A stretch of DNA of 6,726 nt, from NCBI GenBank assembly GCA_017440445.1, contig JAFSHE010000299.1:1-6726 (forward strand). The letters run 5' to 3'. The translations under genes and the position numbers were made by a program. Positions 6,240 through 6,726 of this stretch are shown here, in pieces; position 1 is the stretch's first letter, and each line of letters starts with the position of its first letter. The stretch is from Oscillospiraceae bacterium (GTDB lineage Bacteria > Bacillota_A > Clostridia > Oscillospirales > Ruminococcaceae). The notes under the pieces are model-generated. The model was not told where the DNA came from and ran no database searches. It saw only the letters and a list, made by a program, of their open reading frames with translations.

Positions 6240-6253
6240 GTGAAAGGAGAGCT

Positions 6254-6520
6254 ATGGAAGAACAGACACGTGTTGCAACTATTGCAATGATAATCGACAG
6301 TGACGAATGTATCGCAGAAGTAAATGAACTTCTTCACCGATACAACAAATATATCATAGGCAGAATGGGAATACCATACAGAGAACGAGGACTTAACATC
6401 ATCAACATCGTTATAGACGCTCCGAATGACGCTATCTCAGCTCTGTCGGGAAAGCTCGGCAGGCTGAAGGGTGTTACTTCAAAAGCGGTATATTCCAAGG
6501 TAACAGGAGGAAGCGAGTGA
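6254..6520 (+). CDS. TM1266-family putative iron-only hydrogenase system regulator
   Basis: A protein of 88 residues, the usual length for this family, with a ferredoxin-like/ACT-like fold expected. Diagnostic stretches are IIGRMGIPYRERG (34-46) and ALSGKLGRLKGV (63-74), with predicted strands at 6-13 and 48-54. In clostridia and Thermotoga, TM1266-type genes lie near [FeFe]-hydrogenase maturation genes and are named putative regulators; a molecular function has not been demonstrated as far as I know. None of hydE, hydF, hydG or the hydrogenase itself is in this window. GGAG lies four bases before the ATG. The gene has its own consensus promoter and leader, and the lipoprotein gene begins 46 bases after its stop, suggesting a shared transcript. 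Family call is secure; regulatory target is unknown. Confidence 0.9.
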   Translation: MEEQTRVATIAMIIDSDECIAEVNELLHRYNKYIIGRMGIPYRERGLNIINIVIDAPNDAISALSGKLGRLKGVTSKAVYSKVTGGSE

Positions 6521-6532
6521 TCGCTTCCCTGT
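6503..6532 (+). repeat. Inverted repeat across the stop codon of the hydrogenase-regulator gene
   Basis: GGAAGCGA (6509-6516) pairs perfectly with TCGCTTCC (6521-6528), and the outer ACAG/CTGT (6503-6506 and 6529-6532) extends it past a two-base bulge. The TGA stop codon sits in the GTGA loop. No T-run follows, so it is not a classical terminator; it could stabilise the transcript or tune expression of the lipoprotein gene. Confidence 0.6.
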
Positions 6533-6566
6533 CAATAATACAGATATAAAAAGAAAGGAAATCACA

Positions 6567-6726
6567 ATGAAACTGTATCAAAATGTAAAAAAAGCTGCTG
6601 CCGCACTTCTTTGTGTGTGCATGCTGGCAGGCTGCTCTCCGAACGGTAACAGCTCCGCCGCATCAGAAACAAACAATCCCGAAACTATCAAGGTAACCGC
6701 ATTAAAGGGACCGACTGCTATGGGTA
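6567..6726 (+). CDS. Lipoprotein, probable ABC-transporter substrate-binding protein (N-terminal part)
   Basis: Fifty-three codons are visible before the window ends. A lysine-containing n-region is followed by an alanine/leucine-rich core and a lipobox LAGC with Cys23, so the mature protein should be lipid-anchored to the outer face of the cytoplasmic membrane. A serine/asparagine-rich linker follows, then a first strand TIKVTALKGPTAMG (40-53). That strand and the GPTAMG turn are of the kind seen in SsuA/THI5-like or NitT/TauT-type substrate-binding proteins. AAAGGAA lies six bases before the ATG at 6567. The lipoprotein signal is certain; the ABC role is inferred from the short mature N-terminus, and the ligand cannot be told. 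Permease and ATPase genes would be expected downstream, outside the window. Confidence 0.8.
   Translation, partial: MKLYQNVKKAAAALLCVCMLAGCSPNGNSSAASETNNPETIKVTALKGPTAMG

Noticed and set aside
6503..6532. Terminator after the hydrogenase-regulator gene
   Set aside because: The hairpin is strong but has no T-run, and a ribosome binding site and gene follow at once.
1..6726. CRISPR arrays, insertion sequences, integrase or att sites beside the tRNAs
   Set aside because: I saw no repeat-spacer pattern, transposase, integrase or duplicated tRNA 3' end; the tRNA region continues into ordinary host-like genes.

Overview
The window looks like a chromosomal segment of a low-to-moderate GC Gram-positive anaerobe of the class Clostridia, most likely a Ruminococcus-like member of the Oscillospiraceae. 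This rests on purine-rich ribosome binding sites, near-perfect sigma-A promoters, tRNAs with encoded CCA, a TM1266-type hydrogenase-system regulator and the general character of the proteins. The genus is an inference and was not tested against any database.

Left half (1-5205, minus strand): one probable operon transcribed leftward from a promoter near 5170-5205. In transcription order it holds a 54-residue acidic protein (4975-5139), an EamA/DMT-like transporter (4108-4959), a MATE-family exporter (2727-4064), a MoxR-type AAA+ ATPase (1744-2694), a DUF58 protein with an N-terminal membrane anchor (620-1741), and the start of a polytopic membrane protein cut by the window edge (1-620). The last three form the familiar MoxR-DUF58-membrane protein module of the cell envelope. 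Gaps are 15, 43, 32 and 2 bases, then a 1-base overlap, and no terminator is visible between the genes.

Middle (5206-5541): a divergent intergenic region, then a consensus promoter driving tRNA-Thr(GGT) and tRNA-Ser(TGA). Each tRNA is followed directly by an intrinsic terminator.

Right half (5542-6726, plus strand): a cysteine-rich DUF6125-like protein (5555-6076) starts 13 bases after the second terminator and has no clear promoter of its own. A second consensus promoter (6089-6117) then drives a leader of about 115 nt ending in a terminator only 14 bases before the next start codon. That gene encodes a TM1266-family putative [FeFe]-hydrogenase-system regulator (6254-6520). It is followed by a lipoprotein start (6567-6726, partial) that resembles an ABC-transporter substrate-binding protein.

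The most notable feature is the leader at 6118-6253. It contains a terminator and at least one competing pairing that would disrupt it, which is how a riboswitch or attenuator is laid out, and I could not match it to a known class by eye. Secondary points are the tRNA-terminator-tRNA-terminator-gene arrangement, the cysteine cluster in the DUF6125-like protein, and the small protein at the head of the leftward operon.
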